From JAITWN01 sp034002745 (GTDB lineage Bacteria; Pseudomonadota; Gammaproteobacteria; SZUA-140): a DNA stretch of 64,000 nt. Below, piece after piece: positions 25,528-33,708 of this stretch (position 1 is the first letter of the stretch; every line of letters starts with the position of its first letter). The notes under the pieces are model-generated. The model searched no databases, had not been told where the DNA came from, and was given only the letters and a program-made list of their open reading frames with translations. Both the position numbers and the translations under genes were made by a program. The stretch covers positions 1 to 64,000 of the forward strand of contig JAVEZY010000012.1 of the NCBI GenBank assembly GCA_034002745.1. Reading direction: 5' to 3'.

Positions 25528-26877
25528 TCAGCCCCGCGCCACCGCCAGCTTCTTCTCCAGATAGTGGATGTTGGTGCCACCGCGCTGGAACGCGGCATCC
25601 TGCAGGATATCCCGGTGCAGCGGGATGTTGGTCTTGATGCCCTCGACGATGATCTCGGTGAGCGCCATCTGCATGCGGGCAATGGCGCTGTCACGGGTGT
25701 CACCATAGGCGATCAGCTTGCCGATCATCGAATCGTAGTACGGCGGCACGCGGTAGCCGGTGTAGATGTGCGAGTCGATGCGGATGCCCGGACCACCCGG
25801 CGGATGGTACTGGGTGATGGTGCCCGGCGAAGGCGTGAACTTGAGCGGATCCTCCGCGTTGATGCGGCATTCGATGGCATGACCGCGGAACTTCACGTCG
25901 CTCTGGCGGAATGACAGCCCCATGCCGGCGGCGATGCAGATCTGTTCCTTGACGATATCGATGCCGGTGATCATCTCGGTCACCGGATGTTCGACCTGCA
26001 GGCGCGTGTTCATTTCGATGAAATAGAACTCGCCGTCCTGATACAGGAATTCGAAGGTGCCGGCGCCGCGATATTCCGATTCGATGCAGGCGCGCACGCA
26101 CAGTTCGCCGATGCGCTGGCGCTGTTCGTCGCTGATGCCCGGGGCGGGCGCTTCTTCGATGACCTTCTGGTGACGCCGCTGCATGGAGCAATCGCGCTCG
26201 CCCAGGTGGATGGCGTTGCCCTGGCCATCGGCCAGCACCTGGATCTCGATGTGGCGCGGGTTGTCCAGGTACTTCTCCATATACACGGTGTCGTTGCCGA
26301 AGGCAGCGGCTGCCTCCACGCGCGTCATGCTGATCGCGTTGGCAAGCGCCGCATCGCTGTGCACCACGCGCATGCCGCGACCACCGCCGCCACCGGCCGC
26401 CTTGATCAGCACCGGGAAGCCGATGCGGTGAGCAATCTCGTGATTGCGCTTGGTGTCCTCGCCGAGCGGGCCGTCCGATCCGGGAATGCAGGGAATGCCG
26501 GCCGCCTGCATGACCTTGATGGCTTCGATCTTGTCGCCCATCTGACGGATGGTTTCGGGCCGGGGACCGATGAAGACGAAGCCGCTCTTCTCGACACGGT
26601 CGGCGAAGTCGGCGTTCTCCGACAGGAAGCCATAGCCGGGATGAATGGCAACCGCATCCGTCACTTCCGCCGCGCTGATCAGGGCCGGAATGTTCAGATA
26701 GCTGTCGACCGAAGGCGGCGGTCCGATGCACACCGACTCATCGGCCAGGCGGACATGGATGAGATCACGATCGGCCGAGGAATGCACCGCGACGGTCTTG
26801 ATGCCCAGCTCATTGCAGGCACGCAGGATGCGCAGGCCGATCTCACCCCGATTGGCGATGACGAGTTTCTCGAACAT
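25528..26877 (-). CDS. accC: Biotin carboxylase subunit of acetyl-CoA carboxylase
   Basis: 449 residues, the usual length. It carboxylates biotin on AccB using ATP and bicarbonate, the first step of fatty-acid synthesis. Seen: N-terminal MFEKLVIANRGEIGLRILRA, IHPGYGFLSENADFA, the ATP-grasp glycine loop KAAGGGGGRGMRVV, QVEHPVTEMITGIDIVKEQI and GHAIECRINAEDP. The ATG at 26877 is three bases past the accB stop, so the two are coupled. Confidence 0.97.
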   Translation of the reverse strand: MFEKLVIANRGEIGLRILRACNELGIKTVAVHSSADRDLIHVRLADESVCIGPPPSVDSYLNIPALISAAEVTDAVAIHPGYGFLSENADFADRVEKSGFVFIGPRPETIRQMGDKIEAIKVMQAAGIPCIPGSDGPLGEDTKRNHEIAHRIGFPVLIKAAGGGGGRGMRVVHSDAALANAISMTRVEAAAAFGNDTVYMEKYLDNPRHIEIQVLADGQGNAIHLGERDCSMQRRHQKVIEEAPAPGISDEQRQRIGELCVRACIESEYRGAGTFEFLYQDGEFYFIEMNTRLQVEHPVTEMITGIDIVKEQICIAAGMGLSFRQSDVKFRGHAIECRINAEDPLKFTPSPGTITQYHPPGGPGIRIDSHIYTGYRVPPYYDSMIGKLIAYGDTRDSAIARMQMALTEIIVEGIKTNIPLHRDILQDAAFQRGGTNIHYLEKKLAVARG

Positions 26878-26880
26878 GGT

Positions 26881-27342
26881 CTATTCGATGACAAAAATCG
26901 GCTGACCATATTCGACCGGCTGGCCGTTCTCGACCATGATGGCGGCCACCACCCCATCCTTGTCCGATTCGATCTGGTTCATCATCTTCATCGCTTCGAT
27001 CACGCACAGCGTGTCGCCGACCTTCACCCGCTGCCCGACCTCGACGAAAGGCGGCGCCCCCGGCGCCGGAGCGCGATAGAAGCTGCCGACGATCGGCGAA
27101 GTGATGACATGTCCGCTGGGCTGCGCCGGTGCCGCGGCCGAAGACGCCTCCGCCGCGACGGGCGCGGAAGCCGCCGGCGCCGCAACCGGCATGGGGGCCT
27201 GAGCCACCATGTGCGCCGCGACCGGCGCGCTCTTGCCGTAGCGACTGATGCGGACGGATGCTTCGCCCTCCTGCACCTCGATCTCGGCGAGATCCGACTC
27301 TTCCAGCAGCTCTATGAGTTTCTTGATTTTTCGAATGTCCAT
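26881..27342 (-). CDS. accB: Biotin carboxyl carrier protein of acetyl-CoA carboxylase
   Basis: 153 residues. The N-terminal helix (MDIRKIKKLIELLEESDLAE) and an Ala/Pro-rich linker (about 45-80) precede the biotinyl domain. The biotin-attachment lysine lies in VIEAMKMMNQI near residue 119. It carries carboxybiotin between AccC and the transcarboxylase. Middle gene of aroQ-accB-accC. Confidence 0.97.
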   Translation of the reverse strand: MDIRKIKKLIELLEESDLAEIEVQEGEASVRISRYGKSAPVAAHMVAQAPMPVAAPAASAPVAAEASSAAAPAQPSGHVITSPIVGSFYRAPAPGAPPFVEVGQRVKVGDTLCVIEAMKMMNQIESDKDGVVAAIMVENGQPVEYGQPIFVIE

Positions 27343-27386
27343 GGCGAAAAATGCCTGTCTTTAAAAGGAATCCAGGGAAAGTTGTG

Positions 27387-27824
27387 TCAGGTCATGCGCT
27401 GCATGGCGGCGCGCAGGGCGAGTTCGTAGCCGATCGCGCCCAGACCGCAGATCACGCCAGCGGCGATGTCCGAGAAATACGAGCGATGGCGGAAGGATTC
27501 CCGCGCATGCACGTTGGACAGATGCACCTCGATGAACGGAATGCCGCTTGCGGCGAGCGCATCGCGCAGGGCCACACTGGTGTGGGTGAACGCGGCGGGA
27601 TTGATCAGGATGAAGCGCACTTCATCCGTCATCGCCTGCTGCACCCGGTCGACCAGTTCGTGCTCGGCGTTGCTCTGGAAGAACAGCAGCTCATGCCCTT
27701 CCGTTGCCGCCTGCTCGCGCAGACGGGCTTCGATCTCCGCCAGCGTGACCCGCCCATAATGGTCCGGCTCGCGCTGTCCGAGCAGATTGAGATTGGGTCC
27801 GTTGAGTACCAGTATCCTGCTCAT
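27387..27824 (-). CDS. aroQ: Type II 3-dehydroquinate dehydratase
   Basis: 145 residues starting at the ATG at 27824; the frame continues upstream without a credible start. It dehydrates 3-dehydroquinate in the shikimate pathway. Seen: LVLNGPNLNLLGQREPDHYG with the catalytic Tyr region, FFQSNAEHELVDRVQ, LINPAAFTHTSVALRDAL, EVHLSNVHARESFRHRSYFS and GVICGLGAIGYELAL. aroQ upstream of accBC is common in gammaproteobacteria. Confidence 0.96.
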   Translation of the reverse strand: MSRILVLNGPNLNLLGQREPDHYGRVTLAEIEARLREQAATEGHELLFFQSNAEHELVDRVQQAMTDEVRFILINPAAFTHTSVALRDALAASGIPFIEVHLSNVHARESFRHRSYFSDIAAGVICGLGAIGYELALRAAMQRMT

Positions 27825-27945
27825 TCGCGGATCATTCGTCGCTTTAGCGCGGTATTGTGCATGGTCCTTCCGTCGCTGTCTACCGATCGGCGAATTCGCC
27901 GCAAGATCGACGAAATTCCCCGGCCAGTCTGCCGCAAACCATGAC

Positions 27946-28476
27946 TCAGAAGAGCGGTTGCAGACGCCGCGCGGCATCTTCCATCGTCAATTCGCCGTAA
28001 TGCGCATGCGCGATACGGCCCTGGCGATCGACGAAAACCGTGTACGGCAGGACGCCGACGGCATTGCCCCAGGCCATGGCCAGGTCGATTCCGTCCCCGC
28101 CTGGAGCCATGAGCTGCGGATATCCGGGATCGATACCGGTCGATCTGAAGAATTCGGCGATTTTCGCCGCATCATCGAGCGCGATACCGACAATCTGCAG
28201 ACCATCCGCGCGGTGCCGCTGCTGCAGCGCGGCCAAGGCGGGGATTTCGCGCCGGCAGGGTTCGCACCAGCTTGCCCAGAAATTGACCATGAGCACATTC
28301 CCCCGCCAGTCGCTCGCCGCATGCTGCCGTCCGGCCAGATCAGGGAGCTGGAATCCCGGCGCGAGCCATTCCTCGGCCGCCGCATCGGTTTCGGCGTCGC
28401 GCGACTGCAGCAGCCAGGCCGTCAACGCGCCGGCCAGCAGGAGCACGGGAATGATGGCAAGGAGGAGGCGGTACAT
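27946..28476 (-). CDS. TlpA/ResA-like membrane-anchored thioredoxin
   Basis: 176 residues starting MYRLLLAIIPVLLL at the ATG at 28476. An N-terminal membrane anchor (residues about 2-25) is followed by a periplasmic thioredoxin fold with WASWCEPCRREIP (CxxC near residues 78-81) and VLPYTVFVDRQGRIAHAHYG with the cis-Pro (LP). It is probably a thiol reductant for cytochrome maturation or periplasmic repair. It follows the DsbD-alpha-like gene and may be its partner. No strong SD; a palindrome (28485-28515) sits immediately before the start. Confidence 0.85.
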   Translation of the reverse strand: MYRLLLAIIPVLLLAGALTAWLLQSRDAETDAAAEEWLAPGFQLPDLAGRQHAASDWRGNVLMVNFWASWCEPCRREIPALAALQQRHRADGLQIVGIALDDAAKIAEFFRSTGIDPGYPQLMAPGGDGIDLAMAWGNAVGVLPYTVFVDRQGRIAHAHYGELTMEDAARRLQPLF

Positions 28477-28484
28477 GCCCAATA

Positions 28485-28515
28485 GGGGACGCTCCCCTAC
28501 AAGGGGAGCGTCCCC
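28485..28515. repeat. Perfect 13-base inverted repeat GGGGACGCTCCCC / GGGGAGCGTCCCC
   Basis: Arms at 28485-28497 and 28503-28515 with a five-base loop; each arm is itself partly palindromic. It separates the truncated dsbD-like gene from tlpA. A similar element is at 32175-32202. Confidence 0.8.
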
Positions 28516-28573
28516 TTCAGAGTTGGGTAAGTTTTTGATATTCGAACTTTCACGGCGCTCCCCGCGCTGGTGG

Positions 28574-28620
28574 CAAAAGTGCCGATGGGACGCCGATGAC
28601 GCCAGTGGGCGTCCATCGGC
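28574..28620 (-). terminator. Possible terminator after the DsbD-alpha-like gene
   Basis: Minus strand: GCCGATGGACGCC pairs with GGCGTCCCATCGGC with one bulged base, followed by ACTTTTG. The short T tract makes it a weak candidate. Confidence 0.4.
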
Positions 28621-28622
28621 GG

Positions 28623-29129
28623 TTAGTTCGAAGGCGGGGTGAGTTCGACCGTGGCATTCATGGGCGGATAGCAGAACCCCGCCGCCGCACAACCCTGCCA
28701 GGACGCTTCGATCCGGATCGGCAACGTCCCGGCATCCGCGCCCCGCTCCACCGGAAGAACGACCGCCACTTGATCGTAATAAACAGCCATGCGACCGAAG
28801 AATTCATCCTCGCGAAACGCGGACGGCTCGGGCAGCACGGGAACGCCGAGCGTCCCTGGCTCGCCAGCGCCGAGACGGAAGCTCAAGCGGTCACGATATA
28901 GATAGTAGCCCTCGGCAATGCGCCAGCCGATCCGCACCGTGGCCGCGTCCACCACCTCGGCGGACATGGCAAACGCCTGATCCGGCGGAAGAAATTTTGG
29001 CTGCTGCTGACCGAACAGCTTGCGGCCGAGATCGCTCAGCATGCCGTCGGCAGCCGCCGGAGCGGCGAAAAGCAGGGCCACCAGGAAGACCGGGGCCGCG
29101 TGCCGGGCGCGCCGAGGGATGGTCCTCAT
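28623..29129 (-). CDS. Stand-alone DsbD alpha-domain protein (membrane and beta domains absent)
   Basis: 168 residues from the ATG at 29129, which overlaps the cutA stop by four bases. The signal peptide ends near APAAA-DG. The rest matches the N-terminal periplasmic domain of DsbD: FLPPDQAFAMSAEVVDA, GWRIAEGYYLYRDRL, and the redox pair in WQGCAAAGFCYPPMNATVEL (both cysteines kept). A full DsbD is about 570-600 residues and continues into eight membrane helices and a thioredoxin domain. Here a stop follows at once and only about 145 bases with palindromes separate it from tlpA. In related genomes cutA is followed by full-length dsbD, so this is probably a reduced version. Electron delivery must come from elsewhere, or the protein works with the TlpA-like neighbour. 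Confidence 0.8.
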   Translation of the reverse strand: MRTIPRRARHAAPVFLVALLFAAPAAADGMLSDLGRKLFGQQQPKFLPPDQAFAMSAEVVDAATVRIGWRIAEGYYLYRDRLSFRLGAGEPGTLGVPVLPEPSAFREDEFFGRMAVYYDQVAVVLPVERGADAGTLPIRIEASWQGCAAAGFCYPPMNATVELTPPSN

Positions 29130-29488
29130 GACCGGGCTCCACTGGCCGAATCCGGCCCGGGCGCTACGGCGGTACCCTGCGCTATCCAGTCGAGATAGGC
29201 CGGCAACCCGCCCGCCAGCGGAATCGCGATGATCTCCGCCAGGCTGTAGGGATGGCGTTCCGAGATCCAGGCCTGAATCTCTTCCAGGCGCCCGGCCGTC
29301 GTCTTGATCAGCAGCAGCCATTCCCCGCCCTCCTGCAGCGCGCCTTCCCAGCGATAGATCGAAATCAGGCCCGGCACCAGATTGACGCAGGCGGCCAGCC
29401 CGGCCTCGACCAGGCCACGCCCCAGTTCGCGGGCAGTGCGCTCGTCCGGACAGGTATTCAGCACGAGGCGGAAGTGCTCGAAATCCAT
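29126..29488 (-). CDS. cutA: CutA-family divalent-cation tolerance protein
   Basis: 120 residues from the ATG at 29488. CutA proteins form ferredoxin-like trimers linked to copper tolerance in E. coli; the molecular role is unsettled. Seen: LVLNTCPDERTARELGRGLV, AACVNLVPGLISIYRWEG, WLLLIKTTAGRLEEIQAWI and HPYSLAEIIAIPLAGGLPAYLDWI. Overlaps the DsbD-alpha-like gene by four bases. Confidence 0.93.
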   Translation of the reverse strand: MDFEHFRLVLNTCPDERTARELGRGLVEAGLAACVNLVPGLISIYRWEGALQEGGEWLLLIKTTAGRLEEIQAWISERHPYSLAEIIAIPLAGGLPAYLDWIAQGTAVAPGPDSASGARS

Positions 29489-29601
29489 GCTCCGGATTAT
29501 ACGGCAAGCGGGAGCAGCGCGGGCTTTCATCTCTGCCTTCGGCCGCCCGCTGTCGGACCGAATGAGAGCGCCTCCGGTCCGCCGTGCTATAGTGCGTCGC
29601 G

Positions 29602-30036
29602 ATGGCCGCCCTGCCCCTGATACTGTTCATCGTCGTCCCCCTGCTCGAGCTGTACGTGCTGATCGAGGTCGGCTCGGAAGTCGGCGCATTGACCGTGATC
29701 GGCCTGCTGGTGGCTGCGGCCATCGCCGGAGGACTGCTGCTGCGCTGGCAGGGATTCAGCCTGGCGCAGCGGGTGCGCGAGACACTGCAGCGGGGCGAAC
29801 TGCCCGCCATCGAGATGCTGGAGGGAGCGCTGGTTCTGTTCGCCGGCGTCCTCCTGCTCCTGCCCGGCTTCCTGAGCGATATCGCCGCCATCGCCCTGCT
29901 CCTGCCCTGGGTGCGCAGCGCACTGATCCGGCGCTATGTGGCCGCACGCGGGGTGGACTCCACCGCGCACCAGCCGCGCCGTCCGCATGTCATCGAAGGC
30001 GAATTCCGCCGCGAGGATGATCGTCACCACGACTGA
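29602..30036 (+). CDS. fxsA: FxsA-family membrane protein
   Basis: 144 residues, ATG at 29602. Three or four hydrophobic segments (ILFIVVPLLELYVLIEVG, then IGLLVAAAIAGGLLL, then VLFAGVLLLLPGFLSDI) with the conserved LELY...G and LLPGFLSDI motifs of FxsA. In E. coli overproduction relieves phage T7 exclusion; the normal role is unknown. Its place before groES matches gammaproteobacterial gene order. Confidence 0.9.
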   Translation: MAALPLILFIVVPLLELYVLIEVGSEVGALTVIGLLVAAAIAGGLLLRWQGFSLAQRVRETLQRGELPAIEMLEGALVLFAGVLLLLPGFLSDIAAIALLLPWVRSALIRRYVAARGVDSTAHQPRRPHVIEGEFRREDDRHHD

Positions 30037-30065
30037 GGCCGGAATACGGGCTGATCCCAAGGCCC

Positions 30066-30092
30066 CTTGAAACTTCGTTCCGCGCCCCTATA
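30066..30092 (+). promoter_or_regulatory. Sigma32 heat-shock promoter of groESL
   Basis: CTTGAAA at 30066-30072, a 12-base spacer and CCCCTATA at 30085-30092, close to the sigma32 consensus. Confidence 0.82.
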
Positions 30093-30096
30093 CTAC

Positions 30097-30123
30097 TCGG
30101 CACTCCCCGGGCGAGAGTGCCAA
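30097..30123 (+). promoter_or_regulatory. CIRCE operator (HrcA-binding site) of groESL
   Basis: TCGGCACTC (30097-30105), exactly nine bases, GAGTGCCAA (30115-30123). Compared with TTAGCACTC-N9-GAGTGCTAA, 7 of 9 and 8 of 9 positions match. It overlaps the expected transcript start. Confidence 0.82.
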
Positions 30124-30184
30124 TCCCGGGATTTCCAAGCAAAAACCATCTCAACCAAACAACGACAACTGAGGAGTTCACGAC

Positions 30185-30475
30185 ATGAAAATCAAGCCCC
30201 TTCATGACCGGGCCATTGTCCGGCGTCTGGAGGAAGAACGCACCACCGCCGGTGGCATCGTGATCCCCGACTCCGCTGCCGAGAAGCCCATCCGCGGCGA
30301 AGTGGTGGCGGTCGGCAAGGGCAAACTGCTGGACAACGGCGAAGTCCGCTCCCTGGATGTGCAGGTGGGTGACATGGTGCTGTTCGGCAAGTACGCGGGC
30401 ACCGAGATCAAGATCGACGGCCAGGAACTCGTCGTGATGCGTGAAGACGACATCATGGCGATTCTGGAAAAGTAA
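30185..30475 (+). CDS. groES: Co-chaperonin GroES
   Basis: 96 residues, ATG at 30185 with GAGGAGTTCACGAC before it. The seven-subunit lid of the GroEL folding chamber. Seen: MKIKPLHDRAIVRRLEEER, the mobile loop TTAGGIVIPDSAAEKP and VLFGKYAGTEIKIDGQELV. First gene of groESL behind the sigma32 and CIRCE sites. Confidence 0.98.
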   Translation: MKIKPLHDRAIVRRLEEERTTAGGIVIPDSAAEKPIRGEVVAVGKGKLLDNGEVRSLDVQVGDMVLFGKYAGTEIKIDGQELVVMREDDIMAILEK

Positions 30476-30514
30476 GAATCCGCCCGTTCAACAGGTTCAA
30501 GAGGAAAAAAATCA

Positions 30515-32155
<1,641 letters not shown>

Positions 32156-32174
32156 TCGTCGCCCGGATGAGCAA

Positions 32175-32202
32175 GGGGACAGTCCCTTCAGGGACTGTCC
32201 CC
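32175..32202. repeat. Perfect inverted repeat GGGGACAGTCCCT / AGGGACTGTCCCC
   Basis: 13-base arms at 32175-32187 and 32190-32202 with a two-base centre, right after groEL and before its terminator. Confidence 0.8.
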
Positions 32203-32228
32203 TTCTCCTCCCTCCCATATTTGGCTGA

Positions 32229-32262
32229 AAAAGACGCCCCGGGCTCCCGGGGCGTTTTTTTT
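32229..32262 (+). terminator. Rho-independent terminator of groESL
   Basis: ACGCCCCGGG (32234-32243) and CCCGGGGCGT (32246-32255) with a run of eight T starting at the stem end. Confidence 0.9.
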
Positions 32263-32281
32263 GGGCAAATGAAAATGCGAT

Positions 32282-32394
32282 GGGGTCAGACCCTCTTTGA
32301 AAAGGGTCTGACCCCCAACACGCAAGCCCGCGATGGCAAAAGAACTTTTACCTCACATAGGGGTCAGAGCGCCGAAGGCGGAGGGTCTGACCCC
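32282..32394. repeat. Two inverted GGGGTCAGA / TCTGACCCC pairs between groEL and pilU
   Basis: First pair: GGGGTCAGACCCT at 32282-32294 with AGGGTCTGACCCC at 32303-32315. Second: GGGGTCAGAG at 32360-32369 with AGGGTCTGACCCC at 32382-32394. Members of the dispersed family, between convergent genes. Confidence 0.85.
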
Positions 32395-32417
32395 CAGGCT
32401 GATCCCAGCCAGCACCA

Positions 32418-33563
32418 TTACATCGACAGCGTGCGATATCCCGGTCCGTCTTCGTCGCTCTCTTGCAGATGCAGCTTGTCGCTGGCGCTGCTGCGTTCGG
32501 CGTCCTTTTCTTCGAGGTCGATGCGCAGGCGCAGGTTGTTCTGGGAGTCGGCGTTGCGCAGCGCTTCTTCGTAGGAAATGCGTCCGGCCTTGTACAGCTT
32601 GTAGAGGGCGCCGTCGAAGGTCTGCATACCGATGTTCTCCGAACGCTCCATGACTTCCTTGATCTTGTGAACCTCGCCCTTGAGGATCAGGTCGCTCACC
32701 AGCGGAGAATTGATCAGCACTTCGAACGCGGCGACTCGCTTGCCGTCCAGCGTCGGGATGAGACGCTGGGAAACGATGCCGCGCACGTTCAGCGACAGAT
32801 CCATCAACAGCTGATTGCGCCGCTCCTCGGGAAAGAAGTTGATGATGCGGTCGAACGCCTGGTTGGCGTTGTTGGCGTGCAGCGTCGAGATCGCCAGGTG
32901 GCCCGTCTCGGCAAAGGAGATGGCGTATTCCATCGTATCCCGATCGCGCACCTCGCCGATGAGGATCACATCCGGCGCCTGGCGCAGCGTGTTCTTCAAC
33001 GCTTCCTCGTAGCTGTTGGTGTCGTCTCCCACTTCGCGCTGCGTGATGATCGAGCGCTTGTGAGAGTAGATGTACTCGATCGGATCCTCGATGGTGATGA
33101 TGTGTCCGGCGCTGGTGCTGTTGCGATAATCGATCAGCGCCGCGAGCGAGGACGACTTACCGGATCCGGTTGCGCCCACGAACAGGATCAGGCCGCGCTT
33201 CTGCATCACCAGCTTGCTGAGGACGGGCGGCAGGCCGAGTTCCTCCATGGTCGGAATCCGCGTCTTGATGTTGCGGATGACCAGTCCGATCTGGTTGCGC
33301 TGCTTGAAGATGTTGACGCGGAAACGGCCAACTTTCGCCGCCGAAATCGCCAGATTCATTTCCGGGCTCTTTTCGAAACTTGCCTGCTGATCCGGCGACA
33401 TCAGGCTGTACGCGATCTGCTTGGTCGAGCCCGGCGCAAGGGGCACCTTGTCCACCGGCACCATCTGGCCATGGACGCGCATACAGGGCGGCGCGCCCAC
33501 GGTGAGGTAGAGATCCGACCCTTCGCGGGAAACCATGAGTTTCAGATAATCGGCGAACTCCAT
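32418..33563 (-). CDS. pilU: Type IV pilus retraction-type ATPase PilU
   Basis: 381 residues, which matches PilU (about 380) rather than PilT (about 345). Walker A GATGSGKSS lies at residues 130-138, the Asp box ITIEDPIEYIYSHKRSIITQ follows, then the Walker B region APDVILIGEVRDRDTMEYA and the His box TGHLAISTLHANNA. The C-terminal acidic tail beyond the core is typical of PilU. It powers pilus retraction together with PilT at the inner membrane. No pilT is seen adjacent: the next gene, divergent, is glnE. Confidence 0.9.
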   Translation of the reverse strand: MEFADYLKLMVSREGSDLYLTVGAPPCMRVHGQMVPVDKVPLAPGSTKQIAYSLMSPDQQASFEKSPEMNLAISAAKVGRFRVNIFKQRNQIGLVIRNIKTRIPTMEELGLPPVLSKLVMQKRGLILFVGATGSGKSSSLAALIDYRNSTSAGHIITIEDPIEYIYSHKRSIITQREVGDDTNSYEEALKNTLRQAPDVILIGEVRDRDTMEYAISFAETGHLAISTLHANNANQAFDRIINFFPEERRNQLLMDLSLNVRGIVSQRLIPTLDGKRVAAFEVLINSPLVSDLILKGEVHKIKEVMERSENIGMQTFDGALYKLYKAGRISYEEALRNADSQNNLRLRIDLEEKDAERSSASDKLHLQESDEDGPGYRTLSM

Positions 33564-33708
33564 ACCTGCCTCTTCGATTGCGCCTTGCGGCGACGGGGAT
33601 GATCCGATAGCTTGTATCGGCCGCCCGCCGCCATACGTTGAGCGGTCACCCGCCCGCCGTCTTGCACGGGTTCCGAAGGCGGAAGAAAAATCCCGGAGCG
33701 ATCAGAGC

